A stretch of DNA of 64,000 nt from Dietzia sp. B32 (GTDB lineage Bacteria; Actinomycetota; Actinomycetes; Mycobacteriales; Mycobacteriaceae). The position numbers and the translations under genes were made by a program. Within the stretch, counting starts at the first letter, position 1. Every line of letters starts with the position of its first letter. The stretch spans positions 558,001 to 622,000 of the forward strand of contig NZ_CP093845.1 in NCBI RefSeq assembly GCF_024732245.1, in the 5' to 3' direction. Shown piece after piece: positions 9,756-21,665 of this stretch. The notes under the pieces are model-generated. The model searched no databases. It was given only the letters and a program-made list of their open reading frames with translations, and was not told the DNA's origin.

Positions 9756-10436
9756 TCAGAAGAGCCGGAGGTCCGTGGACTCGATCCCGCGCAGCGAGTC
9801 GTAATCCAGGGTCACGCAACGGATCCCGCGGTCCTCGGCGAGAGTCCTCGCCTGCGGCTTGATGATCTGGGCGGCGAAGACGCCACTGACCGGCGCGAGC
9901 AGCGGATCGCGGTTGAGCAGCTCCAAATAGCGGGTGAGCTGCTCGACACCGTCGATCTCGCCGCGGCGCTTGATCTCCACCGCCACGGTCGTCCCGTCCG
10001 CGTCCCGTCCGAGTATGTCCACCGGTCCGATCGCCGTCATGTACTCCCGGCGCACCAGTGTGTACCCCCGACCGAGTGTCTCGATGTGCTCGGCCAGCAG
10101 CTCCTGCAGATGCGCCTCGACGCCGTCCTTGACGAGCCCCGGGTCCACGCCCAGCTCATGGTGGGAATCGTGGTGGACCTCGGCGACGGTGATCCGCAGC
10201 TGCTCCCCCGCCTTGTTCTCCACGACCCACAGTCGATGATCCGGATTCTCGGGATGGTCCTGCTCGGTCAGCGAACAGGGCGGTGTCATCCAGTTGAGCG
10301 GTTTGTAGGCGCGGTCGTCGGCGTGGACGCTCACCGACCCGTCAGCCTTGACGAGCAGCAGCCGTGGGGCCAACGGCAGGTGCGCGGTCAGGCGACCCAC
10401 GTAGTCGACCTGACACGTGGCAACGACGAGTCGCAA
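9756..10436 (-). CDS. nucS: Mismatch-specific endonuclease NucS/EndoMS
   Basis: 226 residues from TTG 10436, the same length as M. tuberculosis NucS. The enzyme makes double-strand cuts at certain mismatches, giving the non-canonical mismatch repair used by actinobacteria that lack MutS/MutL. The N-terminal half ([27 protein letters not shown]) is the DNA-binding/dimerisation domain. The C-terminal RecB-like nuclease shows DILGRD, then VAVEIKRRG (D...ExK) and the [11 protein letters not shown] helix. The TTG start is preferred over GTG 10463 because a perfect AGGAGG stands five bases upstream and the family begins at this point. Confidence 0.95.
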   Translation of the reverse strand: MRLVVATCQVDYVGRLTAHLPLAPRLLLVKADGSVSVHADDRAYKPLNWMTPPCSLTEQDHPENPDHRLWVVENKAGEQLRITVAEVHHDSHHELGVDPGLVKDGVEAHLQELLAEHIETLGRGYTLVRREYMTAIGPVDILGRDADGTTVAVEIKRRGEIDGVEQLTRYLELLNRDPLLAPVSGVFAAQIIKPQARTLAEDRGIRCVTLDYDSLRGIESTDLRLF

Positions 10437-10441
10437 CGGTT

Positions 10442-10447
10442 CCTCCT
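10442..10447 (-). promoter_or_regulatory. Ribosome-binding site that fixes the nucS start
   Basis: Read on the minus strand this is AGGAGG, five bases before TTG 10436. It settles the start nine codons inside the longest open frame. Confidence 0.7.
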
Positions 10448-10482
10448 GGGTAGGGCGCCGCACTCGGACGCGTGGCGAGGAG

Positions 10483-10941
10483 TCAGCGGTGGGGACGACG
10501 GGGACGGATCTGCTCGGTGGAGCATGCCTCCACCCACGCGAGCATCCCGGTCAGTTTGGCGGGCGCCACGCACAGTTCACCCTCGACCGGGCGCCCGCGC
10601 CGATCCTGCCCCGAGAAGGTGACGATCATCTCACCCTCCTCGGCCACGTCGAGCTCGGGGCCGGTGGGCTGCCGCCGCGGGCCGAGGACGAGGGTCCGCC
10701 TGTCCAGGCGCACGTCCGCCCCGAACTTCACGCTCATCAGACGGTAGAAGGCGACCTCGGTGTCGGAATATCGGACAGCGCCGTATCCCCACGCGTCCTC
10801 ACCGGCCCGACGGACGAGAACCGATGTGGAGTTGCGACGAACGACGACCAGTCGATACACGACGGCCGCGACCACCGGGACGAGGACGAGCAGGATGACG
10901 ACACCGAGAATGATCTCGATGGGAGCCGTCAATCTGCTCAT
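10483..10941 (-). CDS. DUF2550 membrane-anchored protein (Rv1312-like)
   Basis: 152 residues. One strong transmembrane helix spans about residues 8-30 ([20 protein letters not shown]), followed by a basic stretch, so the C-terminal domain is probably cytosolic. That domain carries the DUF2550 features [18 protein letters not shown] and the [17 protein letters not shown] strand pair. It is the gene directly after atpC in most Mycobacteriales, including Rv1312 after Rv1311. The function is unknown. The 48-bp gap to atpC suggests it shares the ATP synthase transcript. Confidence 0.85.
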   Translation of the reverse strand: MSRLTAPIEIILGVVILLVLVPVVAAVVYRLVVVRRNSTSVLVRRAGEDAWGYGAVRYSDTEVAFYRLMSVKFGADVRLDRRTLVLGPRRQPTGPELDVAEEGEMIVTFSGQDRRGRPVEGELCVAPAKLTGMLAWVEACSTEQIRPRRPHR

Positions 10942-10989
10942 CCCCTTCCGGCGGCCGCGGCCGTGTGTGACGGACGGACCGTGGTCGTA

Positions 10990-11361
10990 CTAGGCGCCGG
11001 CCTTCTCGACGGCGCGAAGACGGCCGCGGGCGGTGGCCGCGGCGGCGGCGTCATCGCCGGCCTCGGACAGTGCCCGCTCGGCTGCGGCACGGTCGATGGC
11101 ATCCGACCACTCCGCCGCCTCACCCAGGATACTGACCTTGTTCGCGGTCACCGAGAGGAAGCCGCCCTGTACCGCGGCGACCTTCTTGCCCTCGTCGGTG
11201 TAGACCGTCACGGTGCCACCGGCGTCCAGTTCTCCGAGCAACGGCTCGTGCCCGGCCTGGATACCGATCTCGCCCTCGGTGGTCTTCGCGACCACCATCG
11301 TCGCGGTCCCGGACCAGAAGCGGCGCTCGACCGTGACGAACTCGACTTCGATGTCAGCCAT
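10990..11361 (-). CDS. atpC: ATP synthase F1 subunit epsilon
   Basis: 123 residues. Epsilon sits on the rotor stalk, couples gamma to the c-ring and can inhibit ATP hydrolysis. The N-terminal beta-sandwich ([29 protein letters not shown]) is complete. The C-terminal helical hairpin is short and Ala-rich, as in mycobacterial epsilon. It begins 9 bp after the atpD stop and is the last of the atp genes, in canonical order. Confidence 0.95.
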   Translation of the reverse strand: MADIEVEFVTVERRFWSGTATMVVAKTTEGEIGIQAGHEPLLGELDAGGTVTVYTDEGKKVAAVQGGFLSVTANKVSILGEAAEWSDAIDRAAAERALSEAGDDAAAAATARGRLRAVEKAGA

Positions 11362-11370
11362 TGTCTACGG

Positions 11371-12822
<1,452 letters not shown>

Positions 12823-13809
12823 CTAGTCACTTCCTGCGCTCGCGGCGAGCGCACCGGCGCCGCCGACGATCTCGCTGATTTCCTGGGTGATCTGTGCCTG
12901 ACGTGCCTGGTTGGCCTCACGGCTGAGGCCCTCGACCAGTTCGGTCGCGTTGTCCGTGGCGGACTTCATCGCGGTACGACGTGCCGCCGACTCCGATGCC
13001 GCTGACTCGAGCAGCGCCGCGAAAGCCCGTGTCGACATGTACCTCGGGAGGAGGTTGTCGAGCAGGGTGTCCGCGTCGGGCTCGAAGGAGACCTCGGGCT
13101 TGAAGTCCGTCTTCGTCGTGTCGAGCAGGTCCTCGCCGAGATCCAGCTCCTCGATCTCGACCTGCGTCTCGATCGGGGCGAGACGACGCGCCCGCGGGGT
13201 CTGGGTGAGCATCGAGACGAACTGGGTGTAAACGATGTGCACCTCGTCCACGCCCTTGCGGGTGGTGTCCCCCTCGTGGTTCTCGCCGAGGAACTCCGCG
13301 GCGTCGAACGTCCCGTCCCCGCCGACCGCGAAGGCGGTCGACAAGAGCTGGAACGCCGGTCGCGCCTCCTGGTAGACGGGCTTCTGGGAGTGCCCGTGCC
13401 ACGACCCGGCGAGGGCGATCTCGCGGAACGTGTAGTACACGATGCCCTTGTTGCCCAGGACGTAGATGTCGACCTCGCGGCCCTCACCCTCGAGGTACGC
13501 GATGAGCTCGGACGCCTCCTTGAGGACGTTGTGGTTGTATCCGCCGGCCATACCGCGGTCGGACGTCACCACGAGCACGGCGGAACGCTTGGCGTCCTCC
13601 GGCTCGTTGAGCATGCGGTGCTGGATCGACGACGCACTCGCGAGGTCGGTCAGGATCGCCGTGATCTGGTCCGCGAAGGGCTTGGCCGCCGCGACCCGTG
13701 CCTGGGCCTTGGAGATCTGCGACGTCGCGATCAGCTCCTGGGCCTTGGTGATCTTCTTGGTCGAGTTGACCGACTTGATCCGGTCGCGCAGTTCACGCAA
13801 ATTCGCCAT
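12823..13809 (-). CDS. atpG: ATP synthase F1 subunit gamma
   Basis: 328 residues, longer than the roughly 287 of E. coli. Gamma is the central rotor shaft. The N-terminal coil (LRELRDRIKSVNSTKKITKA) and C-terminal coil (SATDNATELVEGLSREANQARQ) that form the shaft are conserved. The extra length lies in the globular middle: an acidic stretch EIEELDLGEDLL and following residues, an expansion typical of Corynebacteriales gamma subunits and comparable in place to the mycobacterial gamma loop implicated in low ATP hydrolysis. Confidence 0.97.
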   Translation of the reverse strand: MANLRELRDRIKSVNSTKKITKAQELIATSQISKAQARVAAAKPFADQITAILTDLASASSIQHRMLNEPEDAKRSAVLVVTSDRGMAGGYNHNVLKEASELIAYLEGEGREVDIYVLGNKGIVYYTFREIALAGSWHGHSQKPVYQEARPAFQLLSTAFAVGGDGTFDAAEFLGENHEGDTTRKGVDEVHIVYTQFVSMLTQTPRARRLAPIETQVEIEELDLGEDLLDTTKTDFKPEVSFEPDADTLLDNLLPRYMSTRAFAALLESAASESAARRTAMKSATDNATELVEGLSREANQARQAQITQEISEIVGGAGALAASAGSD

Positions 13810-13864
13810 GGTCTCAGATCACGCTCCTCTCGCCCGAGTATCGGATGGCTGTCATCTCGAGGCC

Positions 13865-15505
<1,641 letters not shown>

Positions 15506-15610
15506 GTCATTCCTGCTCTCAAAGTCGGGATGTGCTTTATGGGTGTTTGCGTGAGCCACTACCGCTGGGATACGGCCGAGTCGCAGCTCGTCTTGTGCCG
15601 GACCAGCCGG

Positions 15611-16438
15611 TCAGCGGAGGGTTCGACGCATCGCGTCGAGCCGTCCCGCCACGCTGCCGTCGATGATCTCGTCGCCCACGCGGACGACTGCCCCTCCCAG
15701 GAGGGCGGGATCGACGTCGTTGTGGATGGCGATCTCTCGTCCGTAGATCGACGCGAGTCGTTCACGGAGATCGCCGGCCTGCTGCTCGGAGAGCGACTCG
15801 GCACTGGTCACCACGGCCACGGTGCGGCCACGGAGCTCAGCGGCCTGCCGCGAGATCTCCATGATGTCGTCCGCGGGCATTCCGGCGGGCCGGGCGACGG
15901 CCTGGGAGGCCAGCGCCTCGGTCACCGCGGTGACCTTGCCGTAGAGCACCTGGGCGAGGAGTGCCCGCTTGGCGCCCGTGTCCGCGGTCCGGTCGGCCAG
16001 GGTCTGCTCGAACTCGGCGTCGCCGGCGATGATGCGGCCGAGCCGGAACAGCTCGTCCTCAACGGTCTGGAGCTGACCCTGCTCCTCCGCGGAACGCATG
16101 AGGGCCTCGCGACCGAGCAGGATCAGGCCCTGCCGCAGCTCGCGCGGATTGGACCAGTCCCGGGCGACCGCAGCGAGGAGGAGGTCGAGTGTGGCCTGGT
16201 CGACCTTCCACCCGAACACCCCGCGGACCAGATCCTGCCGGGCCTCGACCGAGGCCGAGGTGTCGGCCACGGCGACCCGCAGTGACCGGTTGTCCTCGAG
16301 GACGTCGACGACCTGGAAGAGTTCCTGGCCCACCTTGGCACCGGTGGCACCGCCGGCCGGGTTCGAGGCCAGTGCGGACTTCAGATCGTCACGGGTCTGG
16401 TCGAGCGCATCGCGACTCGCTGCGTGCATGGACTCCAC
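15611..16438 (-). CDS. atpH: ATP synthase subunit delta
   Basis: 275 residues, about 90 longer than E. coli delta. Delta caps the alpha3beta3 head and joins it to the b stalk. The N-terminal extension (about 1-100) is helical and Ala/Asp-rich; the conserved core shows VRVGDEIIDGSVAGRLDAMRRTLR at the C-terminus. In M. tuberculosis atpH is fused to a second b-type segment (446 residues); here it is not fused, but the extra N-terminal region may be a remnant or equivalent. It is 5 bp from atpF. Confidence 0.93.
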   Translation of the reverse strand: MESMHAASRDALDQTRDDLKSALASNPAGGATGAKVGQELFQVVDVLEDNRSLRVAVADTSASVEARQDLVRGVFGWKVDQATLDLLLAAVARDWSNPRELRQGLILLGREALMRSAEEQGQLQTVEDELFRLGRIIAGDAEFEQTLADRTADTGAKRALLAQVLYGKVTAVTEALASQAVARPAGMPADDIMEISRQAAELRGRTVAVVTSAESLSEQQAGDLRERLASIYGREIAIHNDVDPALLGGAVVRVGDEIIDGSVAGRLDAMRRTLR

Positions 16439-16443
16439 TTCCC

Positions 16444-17016
16444 TTAGTTCTTGCCCGCGCCGGGGACCCGGTCGAGGTCTGCCAGAAAGCGGTCGATGGT
16501 GCCGGAACGGCGGACCGAATCCGACAGCTGCTCACCCATGAGCCGCTCCGCCAGGTCGACGGACTGCCGACCGAGATCCGTGCGCAGCTCCGCGATGATC
16601 TGCTGGCGCTGGGCCGAGAGCTGCTGGTTGCCGGCGGCGACGATACGGTCGCTCTCCGACTGGGCCTCGGCCTTCATGTCGGCGAGGATCTGCTGACCCT
16701 GGGCTCGCGCGTCGTCGCGGATCTTGGCCGCTTCGCTGCGCGCCTCGGCGAGCTGCGCCTTGTACTTGGCGAGCTCCTCCTTCGCCTCGGCCTGGGTCTG
16801 CTCGGCACGACGCAGACCACCCTCGATTCGCTCCTCTCGCTCATCGAGAACCTGCTGGAACTTCGGAAGGATGAACTTCCAGAAGAGCCAGAGGATGACG
16901 GCGAGCGGGATGAGCGACCAGACGATGTCATACAGCGGAGGAATGAGCGGGTTGGGGCTTTCCTCCAGGGGGAGCGACTCCCCCTCGGCCGCCAAGAAGG
17001 CGATGACGTTGTTCAT
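16444..17016 (-). CDS. atpF: ATP synthase Fo subunit b
   Basis: 190 residues. One transmembrane helix at about 29-49 ([20 protein letters not shown]) anchors a long charged coiled coil (55-170), the peripheral stalk. The short N-terminus before the helix is probably outside the membrane. A single b gene is present, with no b-prime, so the stalk is likely a homodimer. Order E-F-H is canonical. Confidence 0.95.
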   Translation of the reverse strand: MNNVIAFLAAEGESLPLEESPNPLIPPLYDIVWSLIPLAVILWLFWKFILPKFQQVLDEREERIEGGLRRAEQTQAEAKEELAKYKAQLAEARSEAAKIRDDARAQGQQILADMKAEAQSESDRIVAAGNQQLSAQRQQIIAELRTDLGRQSVDLAERLMGEQLSDSVRRSGTIDRFLADLDRVPGAGKN

Positions 17017-17047
17017 GGTGCGTCCCTAAGAGGTCGGTGTGTCGCGA

Positions 17048-17299
<252 letters not shown>

Positions 17300-17388
17300 T
17301 CAGATGGCCGGCGCGGGTGGTTCCGCTCCGGTCGGACGTGGGTTGTCTGATTGACAGGTGGTCGGGTCAGGCCTGACGGCCCGGGTTC

Positions 17389-18174
17389 TTAGTGGTTCTC
17401 CGCGTGGAGCGCACTGTCGATGTAGACGGCGACCAGCAGGGCGAAGATGTACGCCTGCAGGAAGATCACCAGCAGCTCGAACAGCGTGAACGCGATCGAC
17501 AGCGCGGAGACTCCGACGGACAGCAGGGTCCAGCCGTTGAGCTGCCAGAAGAAGAAGTTCGTCGCACTGAAGAGCAGCACGAGGATCAGGTGACCCGCGA
17601 GCATGTTGGCCATGAGACGGATCGTCAGCGTGGCGGGGCGCAGGATGAACGTCGAGACCAACTCGATCGGCACGACCAACAGGTGCAGGGCCGGCGGGAG
17701 GTTGGGGATGACGACGCTCGCCTTGATGAACCGGGCGAAGCCATAGCGCTTGGAACCGGCGTAGATGAAGGTCACGTATCCCAGGAGTGCGAGGACCAGC
17801 GGGAAACCGATCCGGGCGTTCGGGGAGATGTTGAGGCCCGGGATGATGGCCGGGAGGTTCATCGCCACCACCGCGAAGAAGATCGTGGCGATGATCGGGA
17901 GGAAGCGACGTCCCTGATCCTTACCGAGGATCTCCTCCGCGATATGCACCCGGACGAAGTCGAGGCAGATCTCGGCGACGTTCTGGACCCCGCGTGGGAC
18001 CAGCTTCGGATTACGCATGGCGATCGCGAAGAAAGTCAGCAGCACGACCGCCATGAGCAGGCGGACGATCATGAGCCGGTCGAGGGTGAAGGCACCGCCT
18101 GCGAAGTCCGTCAGCCACTGCTGGGCCGGGAAGAACTCCTTGTCGATGTTCGGGGGATGGAACTCGCCTTTCAA
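17389..18174 (-). CDS. atpB: ATP synthase Fo subunit a
   Basis: 261 residues from TTG 18174, a polytopic membrane protein that forms the proton half-channels facing the c-ring. The essential arginine lies in LTIRLMANMLAGH, followed by the last helices FELLVIFLQAYIFALLVAVYIDSAL. The start is uncertain: TTG 18174 has no ribosome-binding site, while an in-frame CTG at 18195 has GGGGAG six bases upstream and would add MSTTLLAL, a typical AtpB beginning. Confidence 0.93.
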   Translation of the reverse strand: MKGEFHPPNIDKEFFPAQQWLTDFAGGAFTLDRLMIVRLLMAVVLLTFFAIAMRNPKLVPRGVQNVAEICLDFVRVHIAEEILGKDQGRRFLPIIATIFFAVVAMNLPAIIPGLNISPNARIGFPLVLALLGYVTFIYAGSKRYGFARFIKASVVIPNLPPALHLLVVPIELVSTFILRPATLTIRLMANMLAGHLILVLLFSATNFFFWQLNGWTLLSVGVSALSIAFTLFELLVIFLQAYIFALLVAVYIDSALHAENH

Positions 18175-18340
18175 GGCCAGAAGCGTGGTACTCAGTGTGT
18201 TCTCCCCTGGTCGTGTCGGGCGACGGGCGCCCCAGCGCGTTCGGTACGAGCGGCCCGGAGTTCGCGGCCGGGTCGGGTCAGCGCGCGAACGTCGTCAGGC
18301 CACGTGGCAGCCCGGTGACGTGCTCGTCTCACCGTGGAAG

Positions 18341-18346
18341 AGAATA
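18341..18346 (-). promoter_or_regulatory. Possible -10 element of the atpBEFHAGDC operon
   Basis: Read on the minus strand this is TATTCT, in the most AT-rich patch (AGAATAACAC) of the 209-bp gap between atpI and atpB. It would start transcription about 140-160 bases before atpB. No good -35 is visible. Confidence 0.4.
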
Positions 18347-18383
18347 ACACCTCGGTCTCGGCGCGGCGTCACCGGGGGACTGC

Positions 18384-18830
18384 TCAGGGGACGGTCGGTT
18401 CGACGTACGGCGCGCGGGTCTTGAGGATGGCCCACGTCTCCCCCGCCAGCACCACGATGAGTGCGGCGATGATCGTGACGGCGAAGGCCGGCCTCGAGTA
18501 GAAGTCGAAGCGGTCGAGCACGGCGACCACACCGATCGCCACCACGAGCTTGAGCAGCCAGGTCCCCAGCAGGACCGCCGCGGTGGTCTGCGGCGCGGAG
18601 TGAGCCGTGGCGATCACGACGATCGCCGTGGTGAGGACGAACGCGCCGCCGATACCCGCCCCCATGAGCGCGCCCCAGAGACCCGGTGTGCCGTCGACGA
18701 GGGTCCACCCGGCCGCGCTGACCACGGCGAGCACCACCAGGGCCGCGGTGCCGAGCCTGACGGCCTTCCGCAGGGCGGTGGTGTGGGGACTCTCGGCGGG
18801 CTGCTCTGGGGACGTGGGGGTGTCTGTCAT
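18384..18830 (-). CDS. AtpI-like ATP synthase assembly protein (Rv1303-like)
   Basis: 148 residues from ATG 18830. After a polar start of about 25 residues there are four hydrophobic segments in two pairs, with the second pair closely packed around residues 80-130 (TTAAVLLGTWLLKLVVAIGVVAVL). This fits the AtpI family of small membrane proteins that help c-ring assembly or Mg2+ supply. Position between wecA and atpB matches Rv1302-Rv1303-Rv1304. It begins 10 bp after the wecA stop. Primary sequence is poorly conserved in the family, so the call leans on context. Confidence 0.75.
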   Translation of the reverse strand: MTDTPTSPEQPAESPHTTALRKAVRLGTAALVVLAVVSAAGWTLVDGTPGLWGALMGAGIGGAFVLTTAIVVIATAHSAPQTTAAVLLGTWLLKLVVAIGVVAVLDRFDFYSRPAFAVTIIAALIVVLAGETWAILKTRAPYVEPTVP

Positions 18831-18840
18831 GCCGTGCAGC

Positions 18841-20001
18841 CTAGCGGGGCGGGTTGTCGTCCCCCACGCGGTCATCGGTCCGCGCGCTGCGCAACCGGGG
18901 CACCAGCGTCGCGGTGAGAACCGAGATCAGACCTGCCGCGACCAGCGGGACGACCACCTCGGTGGGCAGCATCGTCGCCCCGACCGCGCCGAACGCGATG
19001 AGCGAGACCCACGCGTAGATGACCAGCGCGACGCGCCGGTGGGAATGCCCCAGCGCGAGCAGTCGGTGGTGCAGGTGCATCTTGTCGGGCGCGAACGGGC
19101 TGCGGCCCGCGCCGACCCGACGCACCACGGCCATCACCAGATCGAGCATGGGCACGAACATCGCGGCCGCCACCACGATCACCGGCGAGAGCAGGACGAT
19201 CATGTCCTGCGGCCCGTAGAGGCTCTGCGAGATCTTTCCGGACGCGCTGGTCGAGGCCGCCGCGAGGACCAGACCGATGAGCATCGACCCGGAATCACCC
19301 ATGAAGATCCGCGCGGGTTGGAAGTTGTGGGGCAGGAACCCGAGGAGGGCCCCGGCGAGCACCGCCGTGACGAGCGCGGGTGGATAGGCACCGACCGTGC
19401 CGCCCTGGTCGATCATGATGCCCACGGAGAACACGCAGATCGCGGTCGCCGCGATCGCCCCGAGTCCGGCGGCGAGTCCGTCGAGTCCGTCCACGAAGTT
19501 CAACGCGTTGACGATCGTCAGCGTGAACACCACGGTGAGCAGTCCCGCCTGGAGTTGGTCGAGGACGAGGATGTTGCCGTCACCGAACGGGATGTACAGC
19601 AGGGTCCAGGACACCCCCATGGCCACCAGCACTCCGGCGGCGGCGGCCTGACCCGCGAGCTTGGTGACCGCTCCGAGTCCGAGGATGTCGTCGACGATCC
19701 CCACCAGCACGATCACACCGCCGGCGATGATGGTCGCCTCGACGTCGGGCGCGAAGGGCGGGAAGGCCCTGTTCAGGGCCGGGAGCTGGGCGGCGAGGTA
19801 GATGGCGACGAGCATCCCGGTGAAGATCCCCACCCCGCCGAGCCGGGGGGTGGGGACGCTGTGCACATCGCGCTCGCGCGGGTACGCGAGCCCACCGATG
19901 GCGGGCGCCACTCCCCTGACCAGCCCGGTGACGACGAAGGTGACCAGCCCGGCGGTGACCGCGATGAGCAGGAGCTCCCGGAACGGGATCCCGACGCCCA
20001 C
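18841..20001 (-). CDS. wecA: Undecaprenyl-phosphate GlcNAc-1-phosphate transferase (WecA/Rfe)
   Basis: 386 residues with about eleven transmembrane helices. It transfers GlcNAc-1-phosphate from UDP-GlcNAc to the polyprenyl carrier, in mycobacteria the first step of the arabinogalactan linker. Motifs of the PNPT family are present: PTPRLGGVGIF near 50, VGIVDDILGL with the Asp-Asp pair near 100, NALNFVDGLDGLAAG near 160 and MGDSGSMLIG near 225. GTG 20001 follows the tsaC stop by 3 bp, so it is probably co-transcribed, as Rv1301-Rv1302. Confidence 0.94.
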   Translation of the reverse strand: MGVGIPFRELLLIAVTAGLVTFVVTGLVRGVAPAIGGLAYPRERDVHSVPTPRLGGVGIFTGMLVAIYLAAQLPALNRAFPPFAPDVEATIIAGGVIVLVGIVDDILGLGAVTKLAGQAAAAGVLVAMGVSWTLLYIPFGDGNILVLDQLQAGLLTVVFTLTIVNALNFVDGLDGLAAGLGAIAATAICVFSVGIMIDQGGTVGAYPPALVTAVLAGALLGFLPHNFQPARIFMGDSGSMLIGLVLAAASTSASGKISQSLYGPQDMIVLLSPVIVVAAAMFVPMLDLVMAVVRRVGAGRSPFAPDKMHLHHRLLALGHSHRRVALVIYAWVSLIAFGAVGATMLPTEVVVPLVAAGLISVLTATLVPRLRSARTDDRVGDDNPPR

Positions 20002-20004
20002 GGC

Positions 20005-20658
20005 TCAGCCGCGCAGGGCCGCGGGGTCGACGCCGAGGACCTCGCCGACGCGCTCTGCGGTCACCGCGCCCTCGCGCACGATGCGGGGACCGGGTCCGGT
20101 GAGGTCGACGATCGTGGAGGGCTGCCCGATTGCGCAGGGACCGCCGTCGAGATACACGGCCACCGAGTCGCCGAGCTGCTCGCGGGCCTGGGCGACTGTG
20201 GTCGCCGGCGGCTGCCCGGAGACGTTGGCGCTGGACACCGCGAGCGGACCGACGTCGCGGAGGAGCTCGATGGCCACGGGGTGCAGCGGCATACGGAGCA
20301 TGACTGTGCCGCGGGTGTGGCCGAGGTCCCAGCCCAGGGACGGCGCCTGGTGGACGATGAGGCTGAGCCCGCCCGGCCAGAAGGCGCGGATGAGGTCGCG
20401 GGCGGCGGCCGGGGTGCTGACCACCAGCCCGTCGATGGTCTCCCACGAACCGACCAGGACCGGAACCGGCATGTCGCGGCCGCGGCGCTTGGCGGACAGC
20501 AGGAGCGTGACCGCGTCCGGGTCGAAGGCGTCGGCGGCGATGCCGTAGAGCGTGTCGGTGGGGGTCACGACCAGCCGGCCCGCGCGCAGGGCGCCGGCCG
20601 CGGAACTGAGGCCGACCTCGCGGCCGGTGTCCTCGGTGCAGTCGTAGGTGATGGTCAC
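20005..20658 (-). CDS. tsaC: L-threonylcarbamoyladenylate synthase (TsaC/Sua5)
   Basis: 217 residues from GTG 20658. The enzyme makes threonylcarbamoyl-AMP from threonine, bicarbonate and ATP for t6A37 of ANN-decoding tRNAs. The YrdC fold is recognisable: PTDTLYGIAADAFD, KRRGRDMPVPVLVG, WPGGLSLI, MLRMPLHP and VSSANVSGQP. It is the short single-domain form without a Sua5 C-terminal domain. The start overlaps the prmC stop by 4 bp (GTGA). A much longer open frame upstream is an artefact of GC-rich antisense reading through prmC. Confidence 0.93.
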   Translation of the reverse strand: MTITYDCTEDTGREVGLSSAAGALRAGRLVVTPTDTLYGIAADAFDPDAVTLLLSAKRRGRDMPVPVLVGSWETIDGLVVSTPAAARDLIRAFWPGGLSLIVHQAPSLGWDLGHTRGTVMLRMPLHPVAIELLRDVGPLAVSSANVSGQPPATTVAQAREQLGDSVAVYLDGGPCAIGQPSTIVDLTGPGPRIVREGAVTAERVGEVLGVDPAALRG

Positions 20659-21662
20659 CGGGTGATCCCCTTCCGGGCGGTCGTGACGACCTCGTCGTCG
20701 TCGGGTTCGTTGTCGGCGGGTTCGTTGTCGGCGGGTTCGTTGTCGTCGGGTTCGTTGTCGGCTCTGCCCTCGCGAGCCGCGTCGAGTCGCGTCGCGGTGA
20801 CGAACCGCGGACGGCCGGCGAGGTCGGTGTGCTGCTCCACGGTACCGAAGCCCCCCTGCGCGGACACGACCGCGGCGACCGCGGCGCCGGTGGTGTCGTC
20901 GTGCTCGACGGCGAGGTGCCCTCCCGGGGCGAGGAGCGCGGCGGCGACGTCGACGAGGGGGGTGACGACGACGAGGCCGTCCCGTCCCCCGAACAACGCG
21001 GTGGCCGGCTCGTGCGCGAGGACATCCGCGGGGAGGTCGTCGGTGACGGGGATGTACGGCGGGTTGGACACGACGGCCGTGACGCGTCCGTGCAGGTTCC
21101 CGAGCGCGTCGGGGTCGGTGGCATCGGCGTGGTGGACCTCGATCGGGGTGTCCCCCGCGGCGGCGCGCTCGTCCGCGTTGCGGCGCAGCCACTCCAGCGC
21201 GGCCTCGTGCAGTTCGACCGCGTGCACCCGGGCGTCGGGCCGGGCGTGGGCGATCTCCAACGCCAGGGTGCCGCTGCCCGCGCAGAGGTCCACCACGAGC
21301 GGGCCGGGGACGGAGCCCGGCGCGGGCAGGGCCGCGAGCGTCCACTCGACCAGCAGCTCGGTCTCCGGCCGCGGGATGAACACCCCCGGCCCCACGGCCA
21401 GCTCGAGCCGGCCGGAGACCGCGCGGCCGAGCAGGTACTGCAGCGGGGTGCGGTCGCGGACCCGGGCGGCGACGATCCGCTCGACCTCGCCCCTCGCGGC
21501 GGCGTCGAGGTCGTCGGCGAGCATGAGCCGGTGGCGTTCGATGCCGAGCACGTGGGCGCAGATGAGCTGCGCCTCGGCGTGTGCCGAGTCCACGCCCGCC
21601 GCGGCGAGCGTCTGCGCGGCCCGGCGCACGACCCCGGTCACGCGGCCCGGGTGGGGGTCCAC
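20655..21662 (-). CDS. prmC: Release factor glutamine methyltransferase PrmC (HemK)
   Basis: 335 residues. It methylates the Gln of the GGQ motif in peptide release factors using S-adenosylmethionine. The N-terminal helical domain is followed by the Rossmann fold with DLCAGSGTLALEIA near 150, FIPRPETELLVEW before it, and the substrate motif NPPYIPV near 205. prfA, its substrate, lies immediately upstream (3-bp gap). The C-terminus carries an acidic NEPAD/NEPDD tail from a 15-bp tandem repeat that the family does not need. Confidence 0.95.
   Translation of the reverse strand: MDPHPGRVTGVVRRAAQTLAAAGVDSAHAEAQLICAHVLGIERHRLMLADDLDAAARGEVERIVAARVRDRTPLQYLLGRAVSGRLELAVGPGVFIPRPETELLVEWTLAALPAPGSVPGPLVVDLCAGSGTLALEIAHARPDARVHAVELHEAALEWLRRNADERAAAGDTPIEVHHADATDPDALGNLHGRVTAVVSNPPYIPVTDDLPADVLAHEPATALFGGRDGLVVVTPLVDVAAALLAPGGHLAVEHDDTTGAAVAAVVSAQGGFGTVEQHTDLAGRPRFVTATRLDAAREGRADNEPDDNEPADNEPADNEPDDDEVVTTARKGITR
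20703..20762. repeat. Four tandem 15-bp repeats at the 3' end of prmC
   Basis: Four head-to-tail units of GGGTTCGTTGTCGGC (unit 3 has T for G at position 14). In the prmC frame each unit encodes five residues, giving four NEP-acidic pentapeptides. The number of units can change by slippage without breaking the frame. Confidence 0.9.
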
Positions 21663-21665
21663 GGC

